This document shows positions 6,780 to 6,878 of a DNA stretch of 6,878 bases, in pieces. How positions within the stretch are numbered: position 1 is the stretch's first letter; every line of letters begins with the position of its first letter. Source of the stretch: Candidatus Hydrogenedentota bacterium. Lineage in GTDB: Bacteria; Hydrogenedentota; Hydrogenedentia; Hydrogenedentales; CAITNO01. The stretch is from positions 1 to 6,878 of the forward strand of contig JAKLHG010000210.1 of assembly GCA_022710255.1 (NCBI GenBank), in the 5' to 3' direction. The position numbers and the translations under genes were made by a program. A model generated the notes under the pieces. That model had not been told where the DNA came from and searched no databases. It saw only the letters and a program-made list of their open reading frames with translations.

Positions 6780-6798
6780 AGGTCAGACATCCTGACCT
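6780..6798. promoter_or_regulatory. Candidate operator: 19-bp interrupted palindrome
   Basis: AGGTCAG (6780-6786) and CTGACCT (6792-6798) are perfect 7-bp inverted half-sites around ACATC. The site is about 100 bp upstream of the exported-protein gene. Half-site length and symmetry suit a dimeric repressor or activator, but no regulator gene is in the window and I recognise no specific regulator family. It could also be a transcribed hairpin. Confidence 0.4.
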
Positions 6799-6834
6799 CA
6801 TCGGGGTTATTCAATGATTACTCGGAATCCGGTT

Positions 6835-6853
6835 TGGCACTTTTTTGATGCCA
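6835..6853. repeat. Small hairpin near the right edge
   Basis: TGGCA (6835-6839) pairs with TGCCA (6849-6853) around a 9-nt loop containing six T. It may belong to the end of a gene beyond the window. It lacks a T tract after the stem and is weak evidence alone. Confidence 0.25.
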
Positions 6854-6878
6854 TGTTTGTATAGGACCGCAGAAAGGG

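Noticed and set aside
6834..6852. TTGGCAC followed by GATGC, resembling a sigma-54 promoter
   Set aside because: The distance between the GG and GC pairs is two bases too long for the -24/-12 rule, and no gene start follows within the window.

Overview
The window carries three genes, all on the minus strand and so read from right to left. They are a secreted multidomain carbohydrate-active protein (6677-3633), a sugar-porter-family transporter (3131-1761), and the N-terminal two thirds of a ComEC/Rec2 DNA-uptake channel (1636 to the left edge). No rRNA, tRNA, CRISPR array, transposase or phage gene is visible.

The DNA is fairly GC-rich in the genes. The 0.5 kb gap between the first two genes is clearly richer in A and T. 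A LamG-type jellyroll fused to a barrel-like glycosidase domain is the kind of protein abundant in Planctomycetota, Verrucomicrobiota, Lentisphaerota and Hydrogenedentota. That is the group of organisms I would guess, by inference from gene style only; nothing in the window is a firm taxonomic marker.

Layout from right to left along transcription: 6878-6678 is a leader or intergenic region with a perfect 19-bp interrupted palindrome and a larger stem. 6677-3633 is the LamG/barrel protein. 3632-3132 is a 501-bp gap holding two separate blocks of structure: a run of short perfect hairpins (3408-3641) that reaches into the stop codon of the upstream gene, and a 124-bp element bounded by 26-bp imperfect inverted repeats with two further stems nested inside (3253-3376). 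3131-1761 is the sugar porter. 1760-1637 is a short gap without a recognisable terminator. 1636-1 is comEC, cut by the window edge just as its metallo-beta-lactamase domain begins.

Functionally, the exported protein could bind and cleave a glycan outside the cytoplasm and the porter could take up the released sugar. This is inferred from adjacency and family only. ComEC is a housekeeping or competence gene with no obvious link to the other two. The least explained part of the window is the non-coding DNA between 3132 and 3641.
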